Shown: positions 1 to 10,329 of the stretch, one piece after another | Layout: each line of letters begins with the position of its first letter | Numbering within the stretch: position 1 is the stretch's first letter | NCBI GenBank assembly: GCA_015478945.1 | Contig: JABUQX010021021.1 | Coordinates: 25,001 to 48,724 of the forward strand | Length of the DNA: 23,724 nucleotides | DNA from: Trachelipus rathkii | Taxonomy: Eukaryota; Arthropoda; Malacostraca; Isopoda; Trachelipodidae | Direction of reading: 5' to 3' | Position numbers and translations under genes: made by a program | Notes under the pieces: generated by a model | The model's input: only the letters and a program-made list of their open reading frames with translations | Database searches by the model: none | Told to the model about the DNA's origin: nothing

Positions 1-534
1 TAGCTATACTATTAATATCTATATACAAAACATTGTATTGCCTTTGGATGCTTATTGACAAATTAAAAGAAACTATTGACCTTCAGATTATTTTAAATTT
101 AAGTTGTTGTTCGTTAGATAGAGCATCTATAAAGCGATTTTTCAATATAAAAATCTACACTTTACTTCCATTATGCATTATTTTAGATATAATCTTATTT
201 ATATTAGAGGTAACCATTAACACTTTTAGAAAATGACAAGGAACTTTCAAACTAAAACTGCTATTGCATGGAACTTTTGACACGTAGAGTAAACTGTATT
301 CCACGCACATCACCTACAAACACACACAACCTCAGGCATTCAGCACAACACAGCACTCACTGTTATCACTACTATAATTCACTACAATACTAATAATATT
401 ATATCGACGTACTATATATCATATATAATGTACGTACGCTACTTGATATATACTAATCTATATACTATACTTATATACTCATATTTATACCTATACTACT
501 ATAGTCAACTCATTCACTATATAAATATATTCTA
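1..534. other. Unassigned AT-rich sequence
   Basis: No recognisable gene, RNA or element. The 67-codon open frame at 33-236 has a low-complexity hydrophobic composition and no motif I know. Around 305-360 the plus strand is rich in CA and CAC words. From about 400 the sequence grades into TA-rich repeat. Confidence 0.5.
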
Positions 535-820
535 TATATGTATATATATAATATACTATATATATATTATATATTATATATATATATATAATACTTAGTA
601 TTATTATATACTATATATAGTGGTATATATATTATATACCTATAACTTATTGTCTATTATATATATAGCCTAGTACTATATTAATACAATATATATATAT
701 ATATATAATTATTATATATATTATATATCTATATATATAGCTATATATACTATATAATTATCATATATAAATAATTATATAATACTAATAATTATACTAC
801 TATACATATATATATATATA

Positions 821-869
<49 letters not shown>

Positions 870-955
870 TATATTAATAGTAATTATATATATAATTATA
901 TATAGTATTAATAATATATATATATATTATCTATTATATATATATATATGGCATA
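535..955. repeat. (TA)n microsatellite, imperfect
   Basis: Alternating TA dominates, with an almost pure run at about 804-862 flanked by interrupted TA/TAA words. Such tracts recur through the window and form its background. Confidence 0.9.
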
Positions 956-1136
956 TTTTAAAAAGGATGTTACATAAAAAGACAAGTATACCTCGAAAAA
1001 TTCGCACCGAACACCACGTTGCGTTAAACCCTATGCTAGTGTTACCATGTTAGCTAACAACTGATAGAAGGAGCGCAAGAGGGTTCGCCAACAGCTGCCT
1101 TTATCGTTTTTCATGACTCCTGATAATATATCTTTT

Positions 1137-1240
1137 AATTTTTTTTTAAGGGGGCCTCGAACCGGACGGTGGCGACAGACGTGGTGACGAAGTCTCCCAA
1201 GGTCGTTCCCACTGAGGCCGAGAGACCCTAGACTCTTTCC
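1137..1240 (-). mobile_element. tRNA-like SINE or tRNA retropseudogene
   Basis: Read on the minus strand, GGTTCGAGGCC (1153-1163) matches the Pol III box B consensus GGTTCGANNCC. CGGCCTCAGTGGG (1208-1220) resembles box A of a tRNA-Leu/Ser type, 44 nt upstream. That spacing is longer than in a standard tRNA and would suit a long variable arm. The unit ends in an A-rich tail (TTAAAAAAAAATT, minus strand). The 7-mer ATCTTTT lies just outside both ends (1130-1136 and 1241-1247) and may be a target-site duplication, although A/T-rich words match easily by chance. I cannot fold a clean cloverleaf, so a functional tRNA is unlikely. A 109-codon minus-strand open frame crosses this region and is treated as spurious. 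Confidence 0.4.
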
Positions 1241-1375
1241 ATCTTTTGCGATTTTAACCTTTGGGTATTCCTTTGAGTTACACAAAAAAAACAACTGTTT
1301 GGCAACTGACTCTCTATTGCCTTGAAAAGTAATCGAGAAAAAAAAATCGATTACCATCAAGTTCGTTTTTGTACT

Positions 1376-1512
1376 AATATATATTATATATATATATATA
1401 ATATATATATAACATATATAAATATATATTATAATATTATAATTATATATATACTATACTATATATATATATTATACTAGTATATATATCTATATATATA
1501 CATATATCGGTA
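1376..1512. repeat. (TA)n microsatellite, imperfect
   Basis: Mostly TA dinucleotides with occasional TAA and TAC interruptions. Confidence 0.85.
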
Positions 1513-2620
1513 TAACATCTTTTTATAAAGGACAAGTCCCACATAGTACCCGCTTATATAGTACTATATAGCCTGTACCTTACTCTTCCACTACGATCCC
1601 TCTAGTCGACGCAGCTAACATCTACTGTATCGATACTCACCTATATTACACATACCATAGCAATAATATCCAATCAACGCCGCTGTCGAGAGTAAATAGT
1701 GAGCTCACGTCTATCTTCGCAATATATAACTATATAGATATATAATAATAACGCACGCCGCCCGTACTATCTCATACCTCAATCATCATCCTACTATATT
1801 CTACCTCCATCTGCCCGTAACAGCAGCTTCACTACTCGTCCCTTATGACAGATGCCTCACGAGTCATGAATCATTATGAGTCAGTCCGCGTTATCAATAA
1901 CGCAGAGATCTCTCTTACGTCTGCAGAGCGCTGTGCGATCACCCAACTGGCACTCTACCTCACCGTCGCCTGCTTCCAAGCATCCACAGCCGCGATTATC
2001 CCTGTGACCCGACTCTGATACACAGACTTCTCCTCGCCTGCTAACTCGACCCTCAACTCTGGAATCCTCACATCCTTGACTTCTCCATGTGACCCCTCTA
2101 TATCTTCTCGAGTCCTTGCTGTATAGTTCTCTCCCTATAGTATGAGCACATAGCATAATTCAATACCAGGTGCGACTGCACTTCAACCCTGCGGCTCATA
2201 TAACCTGACTGATGCTGACGTAATCTGCAGACAAAATACTCATATGCTCACACACAACTATCGAAGCACCTGAGCAGTATACGCGCATTATATACTATAT
2301 TTATTATATTAAACATACTCAATATATATATATATATATATAGTATATACCAGTCGAAGAATTCATACTATAGACTGGCAGAATACGATGCCTACTCACA
2401 CTGCGGCGCTGGGCAAATACTCTCCGATGTCCTACTCCACGCTGAGCCTTACCACTACCTTATCCTCACTGACCATAATAGAACCCGAAATAATTACATT
2501 TTATCATATGCAGCTAGCTATTACTATAGCGCAACGCTACACTTAAATCACTACATAATATACTATAGTATATACGTAATATAATCATAACTATATAGCT
2601 ATATACTTATATTATATAGA
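1513..2620. other. Unassigned C-rich, G-poor block
   Basis: No coding or RNA signal. The plus strand is visibly richer in C than G and is built of short CTAC/CATC/CTCA words mixed with TA fragments, including a small pure TA tract at about 2320-2342. The 91-codon minus-strand frame at 1881-2156 has an Arg/Gly/Cys-rich composition typical of a chance frame in C-rich DNA. The block may be poorly resolved sequence between microsatellites. Confidence 0.4.
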
Positions 2621-2645
2621 GGAGAGAGAGAGAGAGAGAGAGAGA
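2621..2645. repeat. (GA)n microsatellite
   Basis: About twelve uninterrupted GA dinucleotides between a TA-rich stretch and unassigned sequence. Confidence 0.95.
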
Positions 2646-3110
2646 TGGATTCAAAAAAAAACATTCAATTTATCCGATACGATTTTCACTGGGTGACACG
2701 AAAATTTTCGCTACTGAGAATTTTCGTATTTTTCTACCCTCTACTCAGCGAAACTCGACTGCACCTCGCATCCGACTCCTGACTCCTGCTCCTGGTCTTA
2801 TCATATCAATTATATGAAATATGACAGATCTATGTACGCCCATTCCTCACTCTTAAAGAACTAGAAGTAGGAAGCGAAAATTTCCAAATCGAATTTAATC
2901 TATTATAATTGTTATTTATAAAGTATTTCCTAAGCATGAAATTTATTTTATAAATCAGTTTCTTTTTTTTCACTTTCAAATAAACATTCGTAATAATTAT
3001 TCGTACATTTACCATTCCTAAACTAATTTTATCTAAAAAGTACTCTGCTCTCACTAAAATGAATTGTGGTAGGAGCTACCGTAACGCCTGCCTACCCTAT
3101 GTATACACCC
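2646..3110. other. Unassigned sequence between repeats
   Basis: No gene recognised. GAAAATTTTCG (2699-2709) is followed within about 13 bp by the close copy GAGAATTTTCG. GACTCCT occurs twice in tandem near 2774-2787, a weak echo of the GAGTCGG-rich hAT element at 14693-15115. The 74-codon minus-strand frame here is AT-rich and shows no motif. Confidence 0.4.
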
Positions 3111-3374
3111 CTGATATATAATACTAGTATATATATTATATTATATATATATATATATATAAACTGATCCGATGGCCTACCGATCAATATAGTAATTATC
3201 TATATAGTTATCTATACTATATATAAATGATTCATGGCATAATAGCGAGTACGATGCATAGATTAGGTAACTGTAAACCTACGTTATATATATATATGTA
3301 TATTTATATATATATACAGTATATATATATATAATATATATAGTGTATATAGATACTATACTATATATACTATA

Positions 3375-3418
<44 letters not shown>

Positions 3419-3419
3419 G

Positions 3420-3457
<38 letters not shown>

Positions 3458-3507
3458 TATATTATATCTATATATATATAAAATATAGTATATATATATA
3501 TATATAT
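3111..3507. repeat. (TA)n microsatellite at the left edge of a hAT element
   Basis: Imperfect TA repeat becoming nearly pure at about 3378-3475. The hAT inverted repeat begins directly after it at 3508. TA repeat also flanks the other end of the element, which fits insertion into TA-rich DNA and obscures any target-site duplication. Confidence 0.85.
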
Positions 3508-3518
3508 CAGAGGTGGGC
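3508..3518 (+). repeat. hAT terminal inverted repeat, left
   Basis: CAGAGGTGGGC, identical over 11 bp to the reverse complement of 7853-7863. It is the terminus downstream of the minus-strand transposase. Confidence 0.85.
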
Positions 3519-3711
3519 GCGCAAATTTTTTAAACTTTATAAGCGCAAACGCAAAAGCGCAAAGTGGGAAAACTTAGTCCGCAGCCCAAAAGCGCACAAT
3601 TTTCAAAAAAATTAGTCCGCATGCGCAAAGCGCACATGTCGCCCAATCAAACTTTTTTTTAAAAGCACATATTTAAGAGCGCAAAAAAAAATTAAAAAAA
3701 TAAAGCGCAAA
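3519..3711 (+). repeat. Subterminal GCGCAAA array of the hAT element
   Basis: GCGCAAA occurs at 3519, 3543, 3557, 3623, 3679 and 3705, with variants such as GCGCACA and ACGCAAA between. In hAT elements repeated short words just inside the TIR are transposase-binding sites; that role here is inferred from position and repetition. Confidence 0.7.
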
Positions 3712-4137
3712 TATTTAAAAATGGCATTATTTTTTAAATTTTTAATTAAAGATGCAAATATATATAAAAAAAAAAGTGAGAAAGATTTTATTAATGTTAT
3801 TCAATTATCTGTGATCTTCCTCCTCTCTTTCCTCTTGCATTCTGAATAGGCTCATATTCCCTTTCATAAAGATAAATTTTTCAAAATTGATGGATGCCAT
3901 GGCTGCCCTCTTTGCTCTTAGAGTCTCAGAGCCTTGGACTAACAACCTCCACGGCGCGGAGCCTGGTAATGGTGGTATTAACTTAATAACAAGTCCAACT
4001 CAGGACCTCCTTGGTATTCACCACGAACAGGTTTCGTAGTGGAGAGGGGTACTTGTGTGACTTTACTGCAGACAGCTATCCAAGATTTGTTCCCAACTCT
4101 CCAGAGGTGACTGCTGGCATATATGGGCCTTCACTTT

Positions 4138-4699
<562 letters not shown>

Positions 4700-4770
4700 C
4701 ATAATTGGGTCGCTTTCAGACTCTGTCCCATTACCTTCAGTGCTTGATGTTAAGGCTTTACCACGCCCAT

Positions 4771-4795
4771 CCTTTACCTTTACCTTTACCTTTAT
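4771..4795. repeat. (CTTTAC)n hexamer repeat
   Basis: About four tandem hexamers. On the minus strand they encode the Lys-Val run of the transposase relic (KVKVKVK), a small in-frame expansion. Confidence 0.8.
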
Positions 4796-5790
4796 GTTTA
4801 CAAGTAAGATTCGCTCAATATTACACTTTATTTCCTCAGTATCTGGTCTTGGTAGCTTAGTACTTCCCCTCATTTAACCTACGTACCTACTTCCGGGTTT
4901 TGAAGTAGGATGCAGAGTGTTGCCATAAGCAAGATCAAAAATCATCACATAGTCTTTTCTTCCTTTGTTTGCCTTTGGATTTGGCTTAGCAGGTAGTTGC
5001 ACTAAGTTTTTGCATAGTTAAATTTTTCCACCTCTCGGTCCTGCATTTCCCGATCTTGTTCCCTTGAGGAGGAGAGATTAGGCAATAGGACTCCGCGTAC
5101 GCATTCTTCTCTTCCTGCAACATATCAAGCCTAACAGCAAGAGGCGCCATTATTCGATGACTCCGCAATTACCTTCCTTACTCACTTTTTTAAAATACTG
5201 GAGGATCAAAGGCTTATTGCTCCATCAACAAAGGTTGTTGATTTGTGTCCTGTGACCATCAAGGTCTTAAACAGCGTCTTTTATAGAATACTCTGTATAG
5301 GGATTCCAGCGATTAACACTTCTTGGTGTTTTAGCTTTTGTACCCCAACTCCTTCTTCAATCCTTCTCGCACAGCTTTGCTAGTTTCCTGTTTCGATGCT
5401 TCCACACAAGTTCCTGTCGACTTTGGTATCTTATTAAATGGATCTTGGTACCATGACGAACCAGCGAGGAACGATATTTGCGAAACATCCTAGTAACCAA
5501 GATGTTTAACTGGGTAGGAACATCGCAATATCGCATGACGATGTTCAGTGTAGCTAAGTTTTGCGAGTGTCCATGTTCTTTATGCAGGATGTTTTTAGCC
5601 TGGATAGGTTTTGTCAGCAGAACCTCTGTGTCACTAATTTGCTCCCATTCTCTCTCAAGCGTCAACCACTATCTCTGCAATCTGGTGCGTCCTGCTATTC
5701 ACCCTCTTCCGTTCATCCGTTTCTGCATTGGAGCATCTACCGATAAGCTGCACAGAAATTGCTATCATTACCTGTTGTTAATGCAGCAAC

Positions 5791-5890
5791 CTGAATGCAT
5801 AAATTTTTTATTTGTTATTTTTTTTTATTAATTTGGTTATAATTTTTTTCAGCATTACTTATCTATTTCATTTTACTGACTTTTACTGAC
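5791..5890 (-). other. Candidate small intron of hAT transposase
   Basis: On the minus strand a donor GTCAGTAAAA begins at 5890 and an acceptor TTATGCATTCAG ends at 5791. The flanking exons bring the LATILRIIH region next to VAALTTGNDSNFCAAYR, the order seen in hAT transposases. At 100 bp the intron is of plausible size. The exact reading phase does not close without an indel. Confidence 0.4.
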
Positions 5891-6276
5891 CTATGCTCAA
5901 TGATCAATTTATTTAATGAATAATCCGTAATATTGTGGCTAGGACTTGCCTGGTCTGAGATAAAACAGAAACTGTCTAAGGCAAGACAGATTGTCTCTCT
6001 TTCAAAGTATTCAAATTAATCAAGTGAACCGTCATCCCCAGAAAACTCCTGTATTTGTTGTTCCCAGTCCAGCTGTCTGCGGTTTTGGCCACATAACTGA
6101 CCTTAATATATATGCGTGGTTTAAATCAGCCTTCCTTAATTATGCATGACATCAAGAGTCCCTCTAATCACTTTTCTTTCTGGAGGGTAGCTGGAAATCA
6201 GAGTTTCAGCATAGACAGGAATTCGACAAGAATCAGACTCCACAATGTTAATTGGCCAATTTCATGTAGCAGAAAT

Positions 6277-6448
6277 CTAGAAGCAAAAAATATTTGATGA
6301 CGAAATGATATTAACGGACAAATGCAAACTGATATTTTAAATTTCGACAAATTTTTGTATGGGACTGTATTCTGTTAGTTTTTTAAACTGTTAGTTGTGA
6401 CACCACTTATTATAGTTAAACCTGTACGTTAAAATAAAAAACACTTAC
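6277..6448 (-). other. Candidate intron of hAT transposase
   Basis: On the minus strand the donor GTAAGTGTTT begins at 6448 directly after an open segment ending PEFLYNYG. The acceptor TTTTTTGCTTCTAG ends at 6277, upstream of the segment VESDSCRIPVYAETL. Both sites fit consensus well. Confidence 0.5.
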
Positions 6449-7000
6449 CGTAGTTATAAAGGAACTCAGGAGCTCTCTTCTGTTTAAATATTTTCGACAT
6501 AGACTGAAGAATGATGGTTTGACGCCTTTTGCTGGGTGTCTCACTGTCTGTTGAGCAGCTCCGGCCCCGCTTTGACCCTCATTCAATTGCAGTACACAGC
6601 AATTGAAGGATCTAAAGGAAAAGGTAAAAATAAGCAGTACCTAAAAAAAAAAACTGAAATTTTTTTTTTACATTGGAGCATTCAATCTTTCCCTCTATTG
6701 CCCCACAATATATCCCTTCTTGCCTCTTGACAGACAAAAAAAGTATTTGATAAGATGAGATATTGGTCAATAGGTGCTCCAAGTCAGCTTGGGCTAGCTT
6801 TTTTTTCATGGAAGTACAGGAGCATCACACTCAAATAATTGTCAAAGAGTTACACCTACGACACTTTCACCGTCATGCAATTCTATTTTCCCTTTAAGCA
6901 CTAGTATTCATTATCTGTTTATTCCAATTTAACCACCAAAAAGCCACTAAAAAGGTTTAATCGGCTAATCACAAATAACCAATAAACTTAGTAAATTGGC

Positions 7001-7030
7001 TTATAATAATAATAATAATAATAATAATTA

Positions 7031-7076
<46 letters not shown>

Positions 7077-7335
7077 TATAATAAAAATAATAATAATAAT
7101 AATGAATAATATTAATAAAAAAATAATAAATGAATAATAAATAAATAATTTAATTAATAATTATAAAATGAATATTATAGTAACATTATTAAACATAATA
7201 TAATAATAATTACATAAATAATAATATTAAATAAATAATAAATAATAATAATAATAATAATAATTAATAATAATAATATAATAATTACAATAAAATTATA
7301 ATAAATAAATAATCAATAATAAATACAATATTCAT
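7001..7335. repeat. (TAA)n microsatellite, imperfect
   Basis: TAA/AAT trinucleotides, cleanest at 7001-7075 and becoming interrupted by TAAA and TTAA words. It lies inside the hAT element, upstream of the transposase start. Confidence 0.9.
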
Positions 7336-7379
7336 TTATATTAATTTTTTTTTTTATTATCTATTATTTATTATTATCA

Positions 7380-7595
7380 TATTATATATATATATAACCC
7401 TATATATATATGATATATATACTATATTAAGTCATAATACATATATCATATATCTTATCTACTATATACTATATAATATGATATATGTATATCTATATAA
7501 TATATCAATAATATTCATTATATATTATATATATATATATTATATACTATACTATATATATACTATATATATTATAGGTATACTATATATAGTAT
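7380..7595. repeat. (TA)n microsatellite, degenerate
   Basis: TA-rich with frequent TAC and CTA interruptions, inside the hAT element near its right end. Confidence 0.8.
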
Positions 7596-7599
7596 ACCA

Positions 7600-7852
7600 T
7601 AACGCAAAATTATTCACCACGCATCACGTCTGTGAGCGGCCGCATCAAAACGCAAATTATTTATAGATTTAGTGAGCGCAAATTTCGCGCTCTTTTGCTC
7701 GCTTCTTAAAAAAGTCTGCTTGAGCAACGACAAATGAAATAAACGCACATTTTTTAGAAATTCGCCGCATAAACGCCATAAAAAAACACGTTTCTTCTTA
7801 ACCTAAGTGCAAATTGCGTTTGCGGCTTTTGAGCTTCCTTTGCCGCTATAAT
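7600..7852 (+). repeat. Subterminal CGCAAA-rich region, right end of hAT element
   Basis: Contains GCGCAAA at 7676-7682 next to TTTCGCGCTC, ACGCAAA variants near 7601 and 7659, and GCGTTTGCGG near 7816. Its word content mirrors the left subterminal array and supports both ends belonging to one element. Confidence 0.6.
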
Positions 7853-7863
7853 GCCCACCTCTG
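7853..7863 (-). repeat. hAT terminal inverted repeat, right
   Basis: GCCCACCTCTG, the exact reverse complement of 3508-3518. It is the terminus upstream of the minus-strand transposase. Confidence 0.85.
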
Positions 7864-7865
7864 AA

Positions 7866-7940
7866 GTATATATATATACGTTATATAATATATATATATA
7901 TACATTATATATATATAATATAGGTATATTATAATACATA

Positions 7941-7972
<32 letters not shown>

Positions 7973-7975
7973 GTC
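7866..7975. repeat. (TA)n microsatellite flanking the hAT element
   Basis: TA repeat beginning three bases after the inverted repeat and interrupted by a few C and G bases. Confidence 0.85.
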
Positions 7976-9330
7976 CCTAGTATTAACTACTACATATCAT
8001 ATTATACACCATCTATACAATATCCCCCGCAGGCGTGAGTGTATCGCATTATTTTTATATCGGTGTGTTCATTACTTATTGTAACCTGCAATAACCTAGG
8101 ATATAACATAGTGACAAGAATCAATATTGCATGGTGAACTTTGCAACCTTCCGACCCCAGCCACAAGTATTTGCTGTTGTCACATATGCAAATTTTTCAG
8201 TCTTCCTTCTCTCCCCTAATTTTCGGAATTATCTATATCTTTCAATCCTTCTTCATTCTCCCGCAGTTCTATCGTTTCTTTTTCTTCTTAATTCCCGCCC
8301 TCCATTCCCTTTGCGTACTTTGTAAATATTATTCCTCTCCGAAAAAGGTTATCTTAACATTTTTCCTATGACAGCCTCCTGTGCCATCCTGTGCCTCTTC
8401 CCACATGGGTTTTCACTTTTCACTTTTCACTCTTCCCCGTGGATGAGGGGACATGATAAAAACCGGTATTTTGCGTATATAACCGGGCCCCCAATTGCAG
8501 GGAACCAGAACATACGAGTTAACAGCGAAAAGGCTCTCCTTCATTTTGATCTATAATCTCGGGCTCTATGTGAAATTATTTATGTTCCATAAGGATAAAT
8601 CCCAAGGTGGCCGCGAAAAAAAAATCTAGCGCGAAAACGTCGGCGTTCACGCGAGGATTTCAGGAGGCCATCATACACAGCCCTACCCACCCCTACTGCA
8701 AGTTGCCGTGTCCAAGAAGTTTAGTGCGAGTTTCTGGTCTCTGATCTGTTGTGAGGAAAAGGACTTCCCTTCCCTATGAAATATACGCCTTCCCGGCACA
8801 TCCTCTTATTTGCTAATGTGTTTGAATTGTCTTATTCCTACAATAGTCCATTTATTGTGCAGAAGTTTTCGGTTTAATTTTTATCTCAGAAACTAGCTCC
8901 TCTTCGCAGAAATAAAAACATTCATGAACACCCAGGCGTTCATTCAATTACCAATCTGTTAGGTTTCTCAGCGCCTGACTCCACCTTCCGATCCTCGCTA
9001 CTCCACCGCCAGTATAGACCGGCGTTTCTGCCTTATTTCATTCTTGCACACCTCATCAGTTGCTCCTCATCGAACTCAGTGCGTGTCATATTAAGTCACC
9101 TAGGTATTAGCCCCTCGGACATCACACGCGGCATGCCCAACACGGTTGGGGGGAATTCATGAAAGAAGGTTTCCCGCCTTCCTTAGTCTGTTCTCATTTG
9201 TTCTCTGATCATCAATATGCCGTTCCCATCCAGTCCTTGCGCGAAAGCTTACTATATTACTAGTATTACCCTATCTAATTCCATATAGATCATCATAGAT
9301 CTTATCACTGTATGAGTATTATTATATCCT
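7976..9330. other. Unassigned higher-complexity sequence
   Basis: This is among the least repetitive stretches of the window, with mixed base composition and clean non-TA sequence. I see no protein motif on either strand. The open frames at 8131-8325, 8141-8371 and 8368-8556 are short and overlap each other. A 7-bp unit TTTTCAC is repeated three times near 8410-8430. It could be host intergenic DNA or the untranslated part of an element I do not recognise. Confidence 0.5.
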
Positions 9331-10127
9331 TTATATTATATATATATATATATTAATAGCTTATATTAAATACCTACTATAAAATCATAGATCCCTATCC
9401 TATTACTAGTAATATTTACAAGACTATAATTTATCGGTATCATACTAAACTTATTGCGATCCACACCCTAGAAAGGTCTAACTTAGCAAAGAATCTATGT
9501 TACTTTTTAAACGATGCCATTCTAAATAAACTAGATAGTTGAAAACCTCCCAACCCAGTCGTGGTTAATGAAAATGAGCGTGCGGTCCCATTACGTTCAA
9601 GCTACAACACAAGCTTACCACAAGGTCTACCCCTCTATTTTACATCGATTAAAGTCTCCTCGGCAATACCCATCTATATACCTTCCTCACTCCTTTATGG
9701 AAATAGAAGTTTAATTACGTCGAAAGCACCTGTATAATCTTACAATAGACACAGAAAGGCAAAGTATTGCTGTCATTCTAAGAAATCTGATAGCAGAAAA
9801 GATTTCCTGCTACAAACATTTACAGATTTCCCCCTCGTCAGAACTTGCTTGACACCACAAATCCTCGTTTACTTCTGACCTTTAACACCTCTTTCCCACT
9901 TTTAAAGGTGAAAATAAAGTTTACAAGTTACAGTGTTCGTACACTTATTCCCCAACCCAGACGTTGCTTTAAATGCCAAACTGTAGAGACCTCCTAAAAT
10001 GACATATGCCCATCTGCTGGAGTTAAGAATTTCACATTCCTGAGAAAACAAAGAGAATACATTTATAAACGACTGCTGAAGGACCCCACGTGCCTCTTCA
10101 CCTTAAAATTTCCGTCGCTTATCTGTT
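9331..10127. other. Unassigned sequence
   Basis: A short TA tract at about 9336-9352, then mixed sequence with C in excess of G on the plus strand. No gene, RNA or repeat recognised. Confidence 0.45.
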
Positions 10128-10137
10128 TTGAGCAGGA

Positions 10138-10319
10138 CTCGGTTTTCGGGTTAGAGTTAGTTTAAGCTTCATGTGTGGCTAGAGCAACAGAGCTCATAGG
10201 GCAAGGGCCTGAGATCGATCCCTAGTCCGGATTCTAGGTTGAAATTACCTAGAGAAATTCTCCTCCTAGAACAGGGCTGTGCTCTTGAGGTTTGAACTTT
10301 ATAATAAGATAAATAAAAA
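10138..10319 (+). mobile_element. tRNA-derived SINE with 10-bp target-site duplication
   Basis: The 182-bp insertion is flanked by a perfect direct repeat TTGAGCAGGA (10128-10137 and 10320-10329). It ends in an A-rich tail (ATAATAAGATAAATAAAAA) directly against the downstream copy, the arrangement left by LINE-driven retrotransposition. Inside, GTGTGGCTAGAGC (about 10173-10185) is box A-like and GATCGATCCC (10212-10221) is box B-like, so the head is probably tRNA-derived. No known SINE family is named because I cannot match the body from memory. Confidence 0.7.
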
Positions 10320-10329
10320 TTGAGCAGGA

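Noticed and set aside
1031..1360. 109-codon minus-strand open frame with protein-like composition
   Set aside because: It runs straight through the tRNA-like SINE candidate and its A-rich tail, has no motif, and starts and stops without supporting signals.
5478..5831. 117-codon plus-strand open frame
   Set aside because: Antisense shadow of the minus-strand hAT transposase relic, which has recognisable motifs; this frame has none.
7001..7335. CRISPR-like or tandem array
   Set aside because: It is a simple trinucleotide microsatellite without spacers, in a eukaryotic context.
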